Source: a virus. From it: a DNA stretch of 47,386 bases. Numbering within the stretch: position 1 is the first letter of the stretch; the number at the start of each line of letters is the position of its first letter. Of the stretch, positions 15,383 through 23,094 are shown in pieces. The notes beneath the pieces are model-generated. The model was not told the DNA's origin. It did no database searches and worked only from the letters and a program-made list of their open reading frames with translations. Both the position numbers and the translations under genes were made by a program. The stretch spans positions 1 through 47,386 of IMG/VR virus record IMGVR_UViG_3300049218_000031. One strand, written 5' to 3'.

Positions 15383-18300
15383 ATGGCGTCGATCCGCACT
15401 GAAAACTTCGGGGGCATGACGCCGGCCATTAACAGCCGGTCTCTGCCCCCGAACGCCGCGGTCGATGTCGTCAACGCCCGCGTGCACGAAGGCAAGATCA
15501 CGCCTCTCCAGCAGCTTACCGAACAGTTTCAGTTCCCGAACGGGAGCGGTTTTAGCTCTGCGGTGCGCATCCCCGACCCCTTGAACAACACCGGGTACAC
15601 ATGGCTGGGCGGCACCAGCCAGACGTTCAGCTTTTCGCGGCCCGCCATCAACGACGATGAATACGAGCGGTACACGTACTGCAACGGCAGCTACAAAAAC
15701 CCTGTCCTGCCGCGCTACAACACCCTTGCGAACATCAGGAACGGCGTCGCGGATTATCAGCTAGGCGTCGTCCAGCCCACGTTCATTCCGGTAGTTAGTG
15801 TTTCTGGTGGCGCCGTGCCGAGCGCATCCAGCGCGACGGTTTACGCGACCGGGCTGCTGGCCGGGTCCGGCTATGCGGTGGGTGACACGATCACTTTGGC
15901 GGGCGGCGTGCACACCGAAGCAATGGTGCTGTCGGTCGACGAGGTGGACACCACGGCTCACGGCGCCGTCGTCAGCGTCACGATCGTGACGGGCGGCAAC
16001 TACACGACAACCCCCTCCAGCCCAGTGCTCCAGGGCAGCACCAGTGGCAAAGGGTCGGGCGCCGGGTTTACCATAACATTCGGCGGCCAGGGCGCGAATG
16101 CCGCGGCGGTCGCCGATGCCGGCACGAACTACGCGGTGGGTGACACCATAACAGTCGCCGGCGGCACCTTCACAGAGCAGTGCGTCGTCGAGGTGGGCAC
16201 GCTGGCCAATGCCGCCAACCTGGACGCCAACGGCAACGCGCCGTCCACCGGCCCGATCGCCACTGCGTTCATCAGCGTGCCGGGCATCTACACGACGATC
16301 CCCACCAGCCCGACCGCACAAAGCTCGACGTCGGGCGAGGGCACAGGCGCCGAGTTCTATCTGACGTTCACCGGCCAGCAGGGGTTGACCGCGACCGTTT
16401 ACAGCACTGGACCCGTGGGCGGCACCGGCTACCAGGTCAACGACACGATCACTTTGGCGGGCGGCACCTTGACCAGCGCCGCGACGCCAACGGTGCTCAC
16501 GGTGGCGTCGGTCGGCTTAAGCGGCACGGTGACGGGGGTGTATGTCAGCACGCCTGGCGCCTACACCACGCTTCCCACCAACCCGGTCGGGCAGGCCAGC
16601 ACGAGCGGCCAAGGAACGGGTGCTGAGTTCGTGGTGGTGTGGGAGATCGAAGGCGCGGCTCAAGCGATCCCCACCAATGCCGGTTCAGGCTACGAGGTCG
16701 GGGACGTGCTTACCGTCGTCGGCGGCATCAGCACTGAGCCGGCCAAGCTGACGGTGGCCACGCTGACCGGCACCGCGATCGCCACGGTGACGATTACGTC
16801 GCCTGGCGAGTACACGGTCTACCCGACCAGCCCCGCGTCCGTGACCGGCGGTGCGGGCACGGGTGCCACGTTCAACATTTCCTGGGCGGGCGCCAACCCC
16901 ACCGAGACACGCGCCTATGTCTGTACCTACGTGGATGTCTACGGGCAGGAGAGCGCGCCTTCGGACGGCGGGACGGGGACTGGAGAGTCGGACGGGACGT
17001 GGTTGATCAGCGGCTTCGGGGCGCCGCCCAGCAACCCAGGTGCTCCCCTGGCGGCGATCAATATCTATCGGACCATCACTGAAAGTTCCACGACGGCCGC
17101 TTATTATTTCGTTGCGGCGGTGCCGTTCGCCGGCGCGCAATCGGGAACAGTGGTGACGGCCGGCTCTGGCTATCAGGTGGGCGACACGATCACGGTGGCC
17201 GGGGGTGTCTACACCACGCCAGCGGTGTTGCTGGTGACTGCGGTGTCCGAGACCGGAGGGCTTGTCTCCTTCGAGGTCACGGTCACGGGGTACTATCAGG
17301 CATTTCCTTCCAGCGTGTCAGTGGGGGCCAGCACATCCGGCAATGGTTCGGGGGCGGAGTTTTCGCTGGTATTTTTGGACGGCGAAACGTCCTACCTGGA
17401 CACATCGACTGACGAAGACATCTCGCTTGAGGCGGTGCAACTCCAGACACAAGGTTGGCTTCCGCCGATCGCGATGGAGGGTTTCATCTCGGTCGCCAAC
17501 GGGTTTCTATGCGGCTGGGCTGGCAACCAGATTTATTTTTCCCAGCCGAGCGCGCCTTGGGCATGGCCGGTCGAGTATCAAACATCGGTGGACAGCCAGA
17601 TCGTCGGCATGGGTTATCTGGATGGGTCTATCGTTGTCCTCACTACGTCGTCGCCGTATCAGCTAACCGGCACGTCGCCGGCCGCGATCACGAACGTGAA
17701 GGTCAGCACCATCAGCCCATGCACCTCGCGCGGAAGCATCGCGCAGGCGATCGACGGCATTGACTATGCCGCGCCGAACGGCATAATGAACGCATCGCCC
17801 TACGGCTTCGTCAGCGTAAGCGACAAAGTGATCAGCGAGGAAGTGTGGCGAGACACATATTTCAGTAACGTAATAGCCGGCGTGAGGTATGAGGACACCT
17901 ACATGGGGCTGCTTGCCCCAGGCGAAGGATACATACTGGCGCTGCAAGGTTATGAAGGCGGCTATTTCATGAACCCGCAGAACGTGCGGATCGCGCTTTC
18001 AAGGTTCTTGCTTGAGCAAAACGTAACGAATATGTTTCAAGACCCGTTTTCCAACAAGATATTTATGATGGCGCAAGACACCGTGTACCTGTGGGACGAC
18101 CCCTCGGCCGGGACAATGGTGTGCCGCTGGAAAAGCAAAGAGTTCGCGTCGGCCGAACCAGTGAACTTCGCAGCGTTCATAGTGGCTGCCGATGATGTGA
18201 CTTACGGCCCGCAAAATAGCGACGATCTAAGTGCGTACAGCCCGAACCAAGTTGTTTTCAATACAGCAACAAATGCTTTTTTCCCGGAGACCGACCCGTC

Positions 18301-18820
18301 CGGGTCAAACTCAGCCAATGAGACGATTACCGGCGGGTCGTCGTCGACAGTTACAGGCGCATCGTCCGTGGACTACCCAGACTTCAACGGCTTCATCGGG
18401 ATGCTGTCCGAGACCGCAATCGTCGGCTTTGACTTGGTAGGTGCGTTCACGCTCGGCTCGTGCGTAGGCGCTGGCACCACGGCGCCGGATGCGAACGGCG
18501 ACCCGAACGCCATGCAGTTCCCCTACTGGCCAGGCTTGCTGTTTTCAACCGGCCCAGCGGTCACGACGGGCGCTGGTCCCGGCGGGAGTGCTGACCCAGA
18601 TTGGGGCGCGATGCCGGCTCTGGTTCCAGGCACCGATCTCTACGTCGAGGTCTATGCCAACCGGTTCACAGTGTTCTCAGGTCCGGTCAACAACAATATT
18701 CAGACCCGGCTGCCGTCCGGGTTCAAGGCAAACCTATGGCAGTATTCGATCACATCGAACCTGCCGGTTTGGAGCATGACAATGGCAACGTCCGCGAAGG
18801 AGCTTCGCAATGCCAAGTAA
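15383..18820 (+). CDS. Large tail nozzle / tail-tube-B-like protein with inserted GYxVGDTI repeats
   Basis: 1145 residues. The first 80 (IRTENFGGMTPAINSRSLP, then VNARVHEGKITPLQQL) match the opening of short-tail nozzle or stabilisation proteins. The C-terminal half has the propeller-like strands of that family (MEGFISVANGFLCGWAGNQI, YLDGSIVVLTTSSPYQLTG). Into this are inserted five copies of a 75-90-residue module beginning GSGYxVGDTITxAGG and ending near TSGxGTGAEF. Four are in tandem at about residues 155-505 and one is isolated at about 590-665. Such modules probably decorate the tail surface. The next gene starts 11 bp before its stop. Confidence 0.72.
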   Translation: MASIRTENFGGMTPAINSRSLPPNAAVDVVNARVHEGKITPLQQLTEQFQFPNGSGFSSAVRIPDPLNNTGYTWLGGTSQTFSFSRPAINDDEYERYTYCNGSYKNPVLPRYNTLANIRNGVADYQLGVVQPTFIPVVSVSGGAVPSASSATVYATGLLAGSGYAVGDTITLAGGVHTEAMVLSVDEVDTTAHGAVVSVTIVTGGNYTTTPSSPVLQGSTSGKGSGAGFTITFGGQGANAAAVADAGTNYAVGDTITVAGGTFTEQCVVEVGTLANAANLDANGNAPSTGPIATAFISVPGIYTTIPTSPTAQSSTSGEGTGAEFYLTFTGQQGLTATVYSTGPVGGTGYQVNDTITLAGGTLTSAATPTVLTVASVGLSGTVTGVYVSTPGAYTTLPTNPVGQASTSGQGTGAEFVVVWEIEGAAQAIPTNAGSGYEVGDVLTVVGGISTEPAKLTVATLTGTAIATVTITSPGEYTVYPTSPASVTGGAGTGATFNISWAGANPTETRAYVCTYVDVYGQESAPSDGGTGTGESDGTWLISGFGAPPSNPGAPLAAINIYRTITESSTTAAYYFVAAVPFAGAQSGTVVTAGSGYQVGDTITVAGGVYTTPAVLLVTAVSETGGLVSFEVTVTGYYQAFPSSVSVGASTSGNGSGAEFSLVFLDGETSYLDTSTDEDISLEAVQLQTQGWLPPIAMEGFISVANGFLCGWAGNQIYFSQPSAPWAWPVEYQTSVDSQIVGMGYLDGSIVVLTTSSPYQLTGTSPAAITNVKVSTISPCTSRGSIAQAIDGIDYAAPNGIMNASPYGFVSVSDKVISEEVWRDTYFSNVIAGVRYEDTYMGLLAPGEGYILALQGYEGGYFMNPQNVRIALSRFLLEQNVTNMFQDPFSNKIFMMAQDTVYLWDDPSAGTMVCRWKSKEFASAEPVNFAAFIVAADDVTYGPQNSDDLSAYSPNQVVFNTATNAFFPETDPSGSNSANETITGGSSSTVTGASSVDYPDFNGFIGMLSETAIVGFDLVGAFTLGSCVGAGTTAPDANGDPNAMQFPYWPGLLFSTGPAVTTGAGPGGSADPDWGAMPALVPGTDLYVEVYANRFTVFSGPVNNNIQTRLPSGFKANLWQYSITSNLPVWSMTMATSAKELRNAK

Positions 18821-19043
18821 CACGAACCAAACGTCTTCCGAGTTCGCCGGCATCCCCGCGCCGCGGGCCGATCTAAATTCGCTGGTGGCGACGGCCAAGG
18901 CGACCCAGCAATGTGTCGAGGTGCTGAATGGTGCGCGGGGGTCCGGCGCCAGCAAGGCTGCGACCGCAGCAGACGTCGCCAAGCTGCAGACGCAAATTAC
19001 AACTCTGCAGGCACAGATCGCCGCGCTTCAGAGTCAATCATGA
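18810..19043 (+). CDS. Small coiled-coil protein (77 aa)
   Basis: ATG 18810 has GGAG 7 bases upstream within the end of the nozzle gene, and its TGA overlaps the next ATG. The first half is polar; the second half (about 45-77) is a regular heptad helix (VAKLQTQITTLQAQIAALQS), so it probably oligomerises. A minor tail protein or assembly chaperone is plausible. No family recognised. Confidence 0.65.
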   Translation: MPSNTNQTSSEFAGIPAPRADLNSLVATAKATQQCVEVLNGARGSGASKAATAADVAKLQTQITTLQAQIAALQSQS

Positions 19044-19474
19044 TTGAGTTCGGCAACGAGGGCCACGGGCATGAGATTATGGAAAGCTGCCATAGCCGGT
19101 TCGCCCCCCAGCTTCACACGGTAATTTCTCGCAGTGTGGGCGGTGTGCTTCTGGGCGGCGTTGTTTTCACCGACCATAATGAGCGGTCATGCCAGATGCA
19201 CCAGTGGGGCCGCACCAAACACTGGGGCTGCCCGGACATGCTTTGGGTGTGCTTCCACTACCCGCTCGTTCAGCTTGGCTATGATTGCGTGCTTGGGACG
19301 GTCCGTGAGGGAGACGGCAGCACGTACCGGATCAACCTGAAGTACGGGTTCGTTGAGGTCGCCAGGATCAAATCGGCCTGCCCTAGCGGCGCGCTGATTA
19401 TTATGCAAATGATGAAAGAGGATTGTCGCTGGCTTAGCCTCAAGCCTCGCCATATCCAGTACGGAGGGGTTTGA
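19040..19474 (+). CDS. GNAT-like acetyltransferase-fold protein of the virion cassette
   Basis: The start chosen is ATG 19040 (ATGA overlap), 144 residues. The order of elements resembles the GNAT fold: a strand pair with GGVVFTDHNE, a helix region with MLWVCFHYPLVQLGYDCVLG, then YRINLKYGFVEVARIKSACP, where GF-x-E-x-x-R is the usual acetyltransferase strand after the acetyl-CoA helix. The clear R/Q-x-x-G-x-G/A loop is not seen, so catalytic activity is uncertain. The end LIIMQMMKEDCRWL is shared by phage proteins encoded next to internal virion genes (the position of T7 gene 13). It may be a structural chaperone rather than an enzyme. Confidence 0.62.
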   Translation: MIEFGNEGHGHEIMESCHSRFAPQLHTVISRSVGGVLLGGVVFTDHNERSCQMHQWGRTKHWGCPDMLWVCFHYPLVQLGYDCVLGTVREGDGSTYRINLKYGFVEVARIKSACPSGALIIMQMMKEDCRWLSLKPRHIQYGGV

Positions 19475-19475
19475 T

Positions 19476-21167
19476 ATGGGTGGGTCTTCAGCGCCGGCGG
19501 CGCCGAATTATACGCCGATCGCCAACGCCGACGAGGCAGCAGCAAAGCTCCAGCAGCAGACGGCCAACCAGCAGCTTGGTTGGGCGCAGCAGCAGTTCGC
19601 CATCAACCAGAACGAAATACAGCCACTCATCAGTTCCGAGACACAGGCCGCGCAGACGCAGAACCAGAACGCGCAGGCTTCGTACAATCGGTACATCAAC
19701 ACCGAAGTACCTTTGCAGAACCAGTATCTTTCGGAAGCGAACCAGTATTCCAATCCAGCCTACGCAGCCCAGCAGGCGGGCACGGCGATCGCAAACACGG
19801 ACAGCGCCTACACCGGTGCGCGCAACCAGGAACAGCAGCAGCTAAATATGTACGGCGCCGATGCGGGTACTGCGCGGGCCGGCGCCATCAATTCAAACCT
19901 TGGCTCGCAGGAAGCGGCGGCAAAGGCGGCAGCGGGCACAAGCTCGGCGCAGAACACGCGGCTGACCGGCCTCAATTTGCAAGCCAATGCCGAAAACATG
20001 ATGTCGGGTTTGGCGGGGCAGTCCACCAGTGAGTACGGGGGCGCGAACTCCGCTGGCTCGACGGCATCGGGCAACGCGCTGGGGCTGACATCTTCCGGTG
20101 CTTCAACCGAAGGTACGTCCACCGAGTATTCGGGCCTCGCCGCCAACAGCCTTAACAATTGGGGCAACACGCTCTCGTCAGCGTACAATGCGCAGCTTGG
20201 TCAGTTCCAGGCCAACCAGCAGGCAAGCTCTGGCTTCGGCTCGGTGCTCGGCACGATCGGCGGCCTCGGCGCGGGCTTGTTCGAGGGTGCCGGCTACGCG
20301 CGTGGCGGCGGGGTGCTCCCCACCGGTTACGCGCATGGTGGCATGGCCATCCCGGACAATGTGTCTTATGCCCGCGGTGGCCCGATCACCCCGAAGGGCG
20401 CTGGCCGCGTGCCAACTTTCCACGTTTCAACCAACCAAGTCAAAGTGTTCCGTCCGCATCTGATGAAAGACAGCCACCCCCACACCTCGTCGGGGGTCGG
20501 CGCCGGTGGCACGCCGCGGATGAGCGCCAGCTTGAACGTGCGGGGGCTGGGCGGCGGTGCGGCGGGTGCCGCGCACGGCTCGAAAGGGCCAGGCGCGATG
20601 CCGATGAACATCGACAACAAGAACGGCGGCTTGCCCGGCGGTGGCACGATGGGAGGCGGCTATGGCGGCGGTGGCCCCTCGATGGCGCTGGCCGAAGGTG
20701 GGGCGATCCCGTCCAGCCAGACGGACCCCTACGGCCGCGCCGATAACATCCCGGTCTCGGCCAAGGCAGGCTCGTATGTCGTACCCAAGAGCGTGGTGGA
20801 CAAGCTGGGCACGCACCACCTGGATAAGATCGTGGCCAAAGAAGGTTCGCCAGAAGACCGCAAGGCGGCGCATCTGCGGTTGCAGGGGCTGGCGCATGGC
20901 GGCGGCGTCGGTGGTGGGCACACGCACATCTTGATGTCGGCGGGCGAGTACATGGTGCCCAAGAGCGTGGTGGACAAATTGGGCACGCATCACTTTGATA
21001 AACTCGTGGCCCAGCACGGCGACACCACCGACCGCCAGGCGGCGGAAGCGCGGCTTGCCGGCCAGCCTTCGGGTGCCGGCAACGGGCCGCCCATCCCCGC
21101 CAATCAACTCGCCGCTGCCGCGCCTGCGCGCGTGAAGCTCGGCGCCATACCGATGGGAGCCGGGTGA
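19476..21167 (+). CDS. Internal virion / ejection protein (T7 gp14-position)
   Basis: 563 residues, GGAGG before the ATG. Residues 1-250 are Gln/Asn/Ala-rich helix (QQLGWAQQQFAINQNEIQPL), typical of proteins injected with the DNA. Residues about 255-270 (GLGAGLFEGAGYARGGG) could touch membranes. The C-terminal 300 residues are Gly-rich and contain a duplicated unit: SYVVPKSVVDKLGTHHLDKI near residue 430 and EYMVPKSVVDKLGTHHFDKL near residue 490. It is first of three large genes in the order of the T7 core proteins. Role inferred from order and composition. Confidence 0.66.
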   Translation: MGGSSAPAAPNYTPIANADEAAAKLQQQTANQQLGWAQQQFAINQNEIQPLISSETQAAQTQNQNAQASYNRYINTEVPLQNQYLSEANQYSNPAYAAQQAGTAIANTDSAYTGARNQEQQQLNMYGADAGTARAGAINSNLGSQEAAAKAAAGTSSAQNTRLTGLNLQANAENMMSGLAGQSTSEYGGANSAGSTASGNALGLTSSGASTEGTSTEYSGLAANSLNNWGNTLSSAYNAQLGQFQANQQASSGFGSVLGTIGGLGAGLFEGAGYARGGGVLPTGYAHGGMAIPDNVSYARGGPITPKGAGRVPTFHVSTNQVKVFRPHLMKDSHPHTSSGVGAGGTPRMSASLNVRGLGGGAAGAAHGSKGPGAMPMNIDNKNGGLPGGGTMGGGYGGGGPSMALAEGGAIPSSQTDPYGRADNIPVSAKAGSYVVPKSVVDKLGTHHLDKIVAKEGSPEDRKAAHLRLQGLAHGGGVGGGHTHILMSAGEYMVPKSVVDKLGTHHFDKLVAQHGDTTDRQAAEARLAGQPSGAGNGPPIPANQLAAAAPARVKLGAIPMGAG

Positions 21168-21168
21168 T

Positions 21169-23094
21169 ATGTCGCTATCAGCAGACCTCCAGCAGTTCAG
21201 CGCGAATTTTCAGGGCGGGTACAACTCTGGCTCGGCGGCGAAGTATCGTGCCAGCATCGAGCAGATGCGGGCGGCGCTGGCGGCGCAAGGAAAAAGCGCT
21301 GCCACTGACGACCAGAACCTTACCTATGCCCGCTTCAGCGGCGCCGCCGAAGCGGGTAAAATACAGCCGGGCATGACAATCCCGGCGGGTGCCAACTATT
21401 GGGCCTCGCAGAACCTGCCACCCAACCAGTACCAGGCGATGCTAAAGGGTGAACAGACCGCTGGTTACACCCCGGCGCAGATTGCAGTGGGCAACCAGCA
21501 GGGCGTCGTCCCGATGCCGGCACCGGGCACGCAGCCGGCGGCTGACCCAGACGCGATGGGCACCAACATGACCGACTATCAGATGAGCCAGCCGCCGGGG
21601 CAGGCTAAGGGCGGCGTCGTGCCGATGCGGCGCTATGCGTCCGGTGGCCCGATTGACCCGGACGTGGCGGCAGCGGTTGCGCAATCCAACGGCCAGCCGA
21701 ATGCACCCAGCCCCGGCGGGGCCGCGGCGCCATCCCAGGGCGTGCTGCCGACAGCCCCGGCGCCTGCTCAAGCCGCTTCCGCGATGGCGCCCGCCGACAT
21801 CAAGATGGCGCCCGCCGACATCTTGATGTCGGCGCCGGCGCCCCCAGCACCACCAGCTCAGGCCGCCACCGCGGCACCTCCAGGCGGCATGGCGCCGATG
21901 CACCCGGCTGGCCTTCAGCCCCCAGCGAACATCGACAAACCACTGCCGGTCCCTGCCGGTGCCGTGCAGGCGGGCACGCCAGCCGCTTCCGCGATGGCGC
22001 ACGCCCGCATCGCGATGGGTCTACACCCGGCGCAGAACCCAGGTGCTAACCCGCAACAGTCCGCGGCGAATTACACCGAGCTTCAGCATGGCGCCGGGGC
22101 GGCATCGAACCAGCAGGTGCATGATTTTCGCACGGCGGTGGCCGGGCCGAACGCTTCGAGCGAGCCGCTGGGCATCCAGAATGCCAGCCTGCTCAACAAC
22201 CTCTACAACTACGATCTCGAATTTCACGGCCCGCAGCAGGCGGCAGCCGATGCGTTTGGCGTGCTTCAGAACTACCGTATCAACATGCAGATGTACGGCG
22301 GCGCGGCGCTGTCGGCGTTCCAGTCCGGCAACCTAAAAGCTGCCGCCGACTACATGAAGATGGGCTATGCGTTTTTCCCTGACGGCAATGATGTCAATGT
22401 CACGCCGGGACCAAAGAACAGTTTGATCGCCACGCGCATCGGTCCAGATGGCAAGGTACTGGACACCAGCACGTTCACCAGCCCGTCCGATTTGAAAAAC
22501 TTCTTGCTCGCGTCAACGAGCTTCGAGGGCTACAACACCATGCTGGCGCAGGAGCAAGACACCGCGATCAAAGGCGCGGTGGCCGGTGCGCACATCAACC
22601 TGGAGAATACCGAGGCCAGCGATAACAGCGCGCGGACTGGTGCCTATGTCGCCGACACCAGTGACGAGATCAGCGACCGCGACCAGACAACCGCCGATGA
22701 TAACAAGCGCACGGCCTACACCACAAGTGATAAGGGTCCAAAGGCGCCGACCGCGGAGCAGTTTGCCAGCTATCAGGCCGCGCTCACCACGCAGCTTAAC
22801 GGCAACCTCGGCACCTCGATCGGGTTTGATCGCGCGCCGCCGGCGGCGCAAACCAGGCTTGTGTCACTTGCGACGAGCATCGGCTTGGCGAACAATCTCG
22901 ACCCGTCAACCTCCGCGCAGATCGGCGGCTATGTCATGCAGAACCCCGGCATCGTGAAGAACGGCACGGTCACGCTGCGCGGTCAGACCTTCCAGATCGG
23001 TAACATCGGGACGCAAATGCTGGCGCCCCCGCAAGGTAAAGCGACCGGCGGCGCGGTGTCGCCGGCGGCGCGGGCGATGGCGGACCTGCCCTGA
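21169..23094 (+). CDS. Internal virion / ejection protein (T7 gp15-position)
   Basis: 641 residues starting one base after the previous stop. Residues 1-90 are helical; about 100-300 are a Pro/Ala/Met-rich linker encoded by repetitive DNA, including a 15-bp inverted repeat (21792-21834). The C-terminal 340 residues are mixed helix and strand (LLNNLYNYDLEFHGPQQAAA, YRINMQMYGGAALSAFQSGN) and end in short repeats of S/T-rich segments. The start of the giant gene overlaps its stop (TGATG). Position between gp14-like and gp16-like genes suggests a core or channel protein. No known domain is visible. Confidence 0.62.
   Translation: MSLSADLQQFSANFQGGYNSGSAAKYRASIEQMRAALAAQGKSAATDDQNLTYARFSGAAEAGKIQPGMTIPAGANYWASQNLPPNQYQAMLKGEQTAGYTPAQIAVGNQQGVVPMPAPGTQPAADPDAMGTNMTDYQMSQPPGQAKGGVVPMRRYASGGPIDPDVAAAVAQSNGQPNAPSPGGAAAPSQGVLPTAPAPAQAASAMAPADIKMAPADILMSAPAPPAPPAQAATAAPPGGMAPMHPAGLQPPANIDKPLPVPAGAVQAGTPAASAMAHARIAMGLHPAQNPGANPQQSAANYTELQHGAGAASNQQVHDFRTAVAGPNASSEPLGIQNASLLNNLYNYDLEFHGPQQAAADAFGVLQNYRINMQMYGGAALSAFQSGNLKAAADYMKMGYAFFPDGNDVNVTPGPKNSLIATRIGPDGKVLDTSTFTSPSDLKNFLLASTSFEGYNTMLAQEQDTAIKGAVAGAHINLENTEASDNSARTGAYVADTSDEISDRDQTTADDNKRTAYTTSDKGPKAPTAEQFASYQAALTTQLNGNLGTSIGFDRAPPAAQTRLVSLATSIGLANNLDPSTSAQIGGYVMQNPGIVKNGTVTLRGQTFQIGNIGTQMLAPPQGKATGGAVSPAARAMADLP
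21792..21834. repeat. 15-bp perfect inverted repeat in the gp15-position gene
   Basis: CGCCGACATCAAGAT (21792-21806) and its reverse complement ATCTTGATGTCGGCG (21820-21834) are separated by 13 bases that themselves repeat GCGCCCGCCGAC. The right-arm sequence occurs again near 20928 in the preceding gene. The coding result is the repeated peptide MAPADIK-MAPADIL. Confidence 0.85.
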
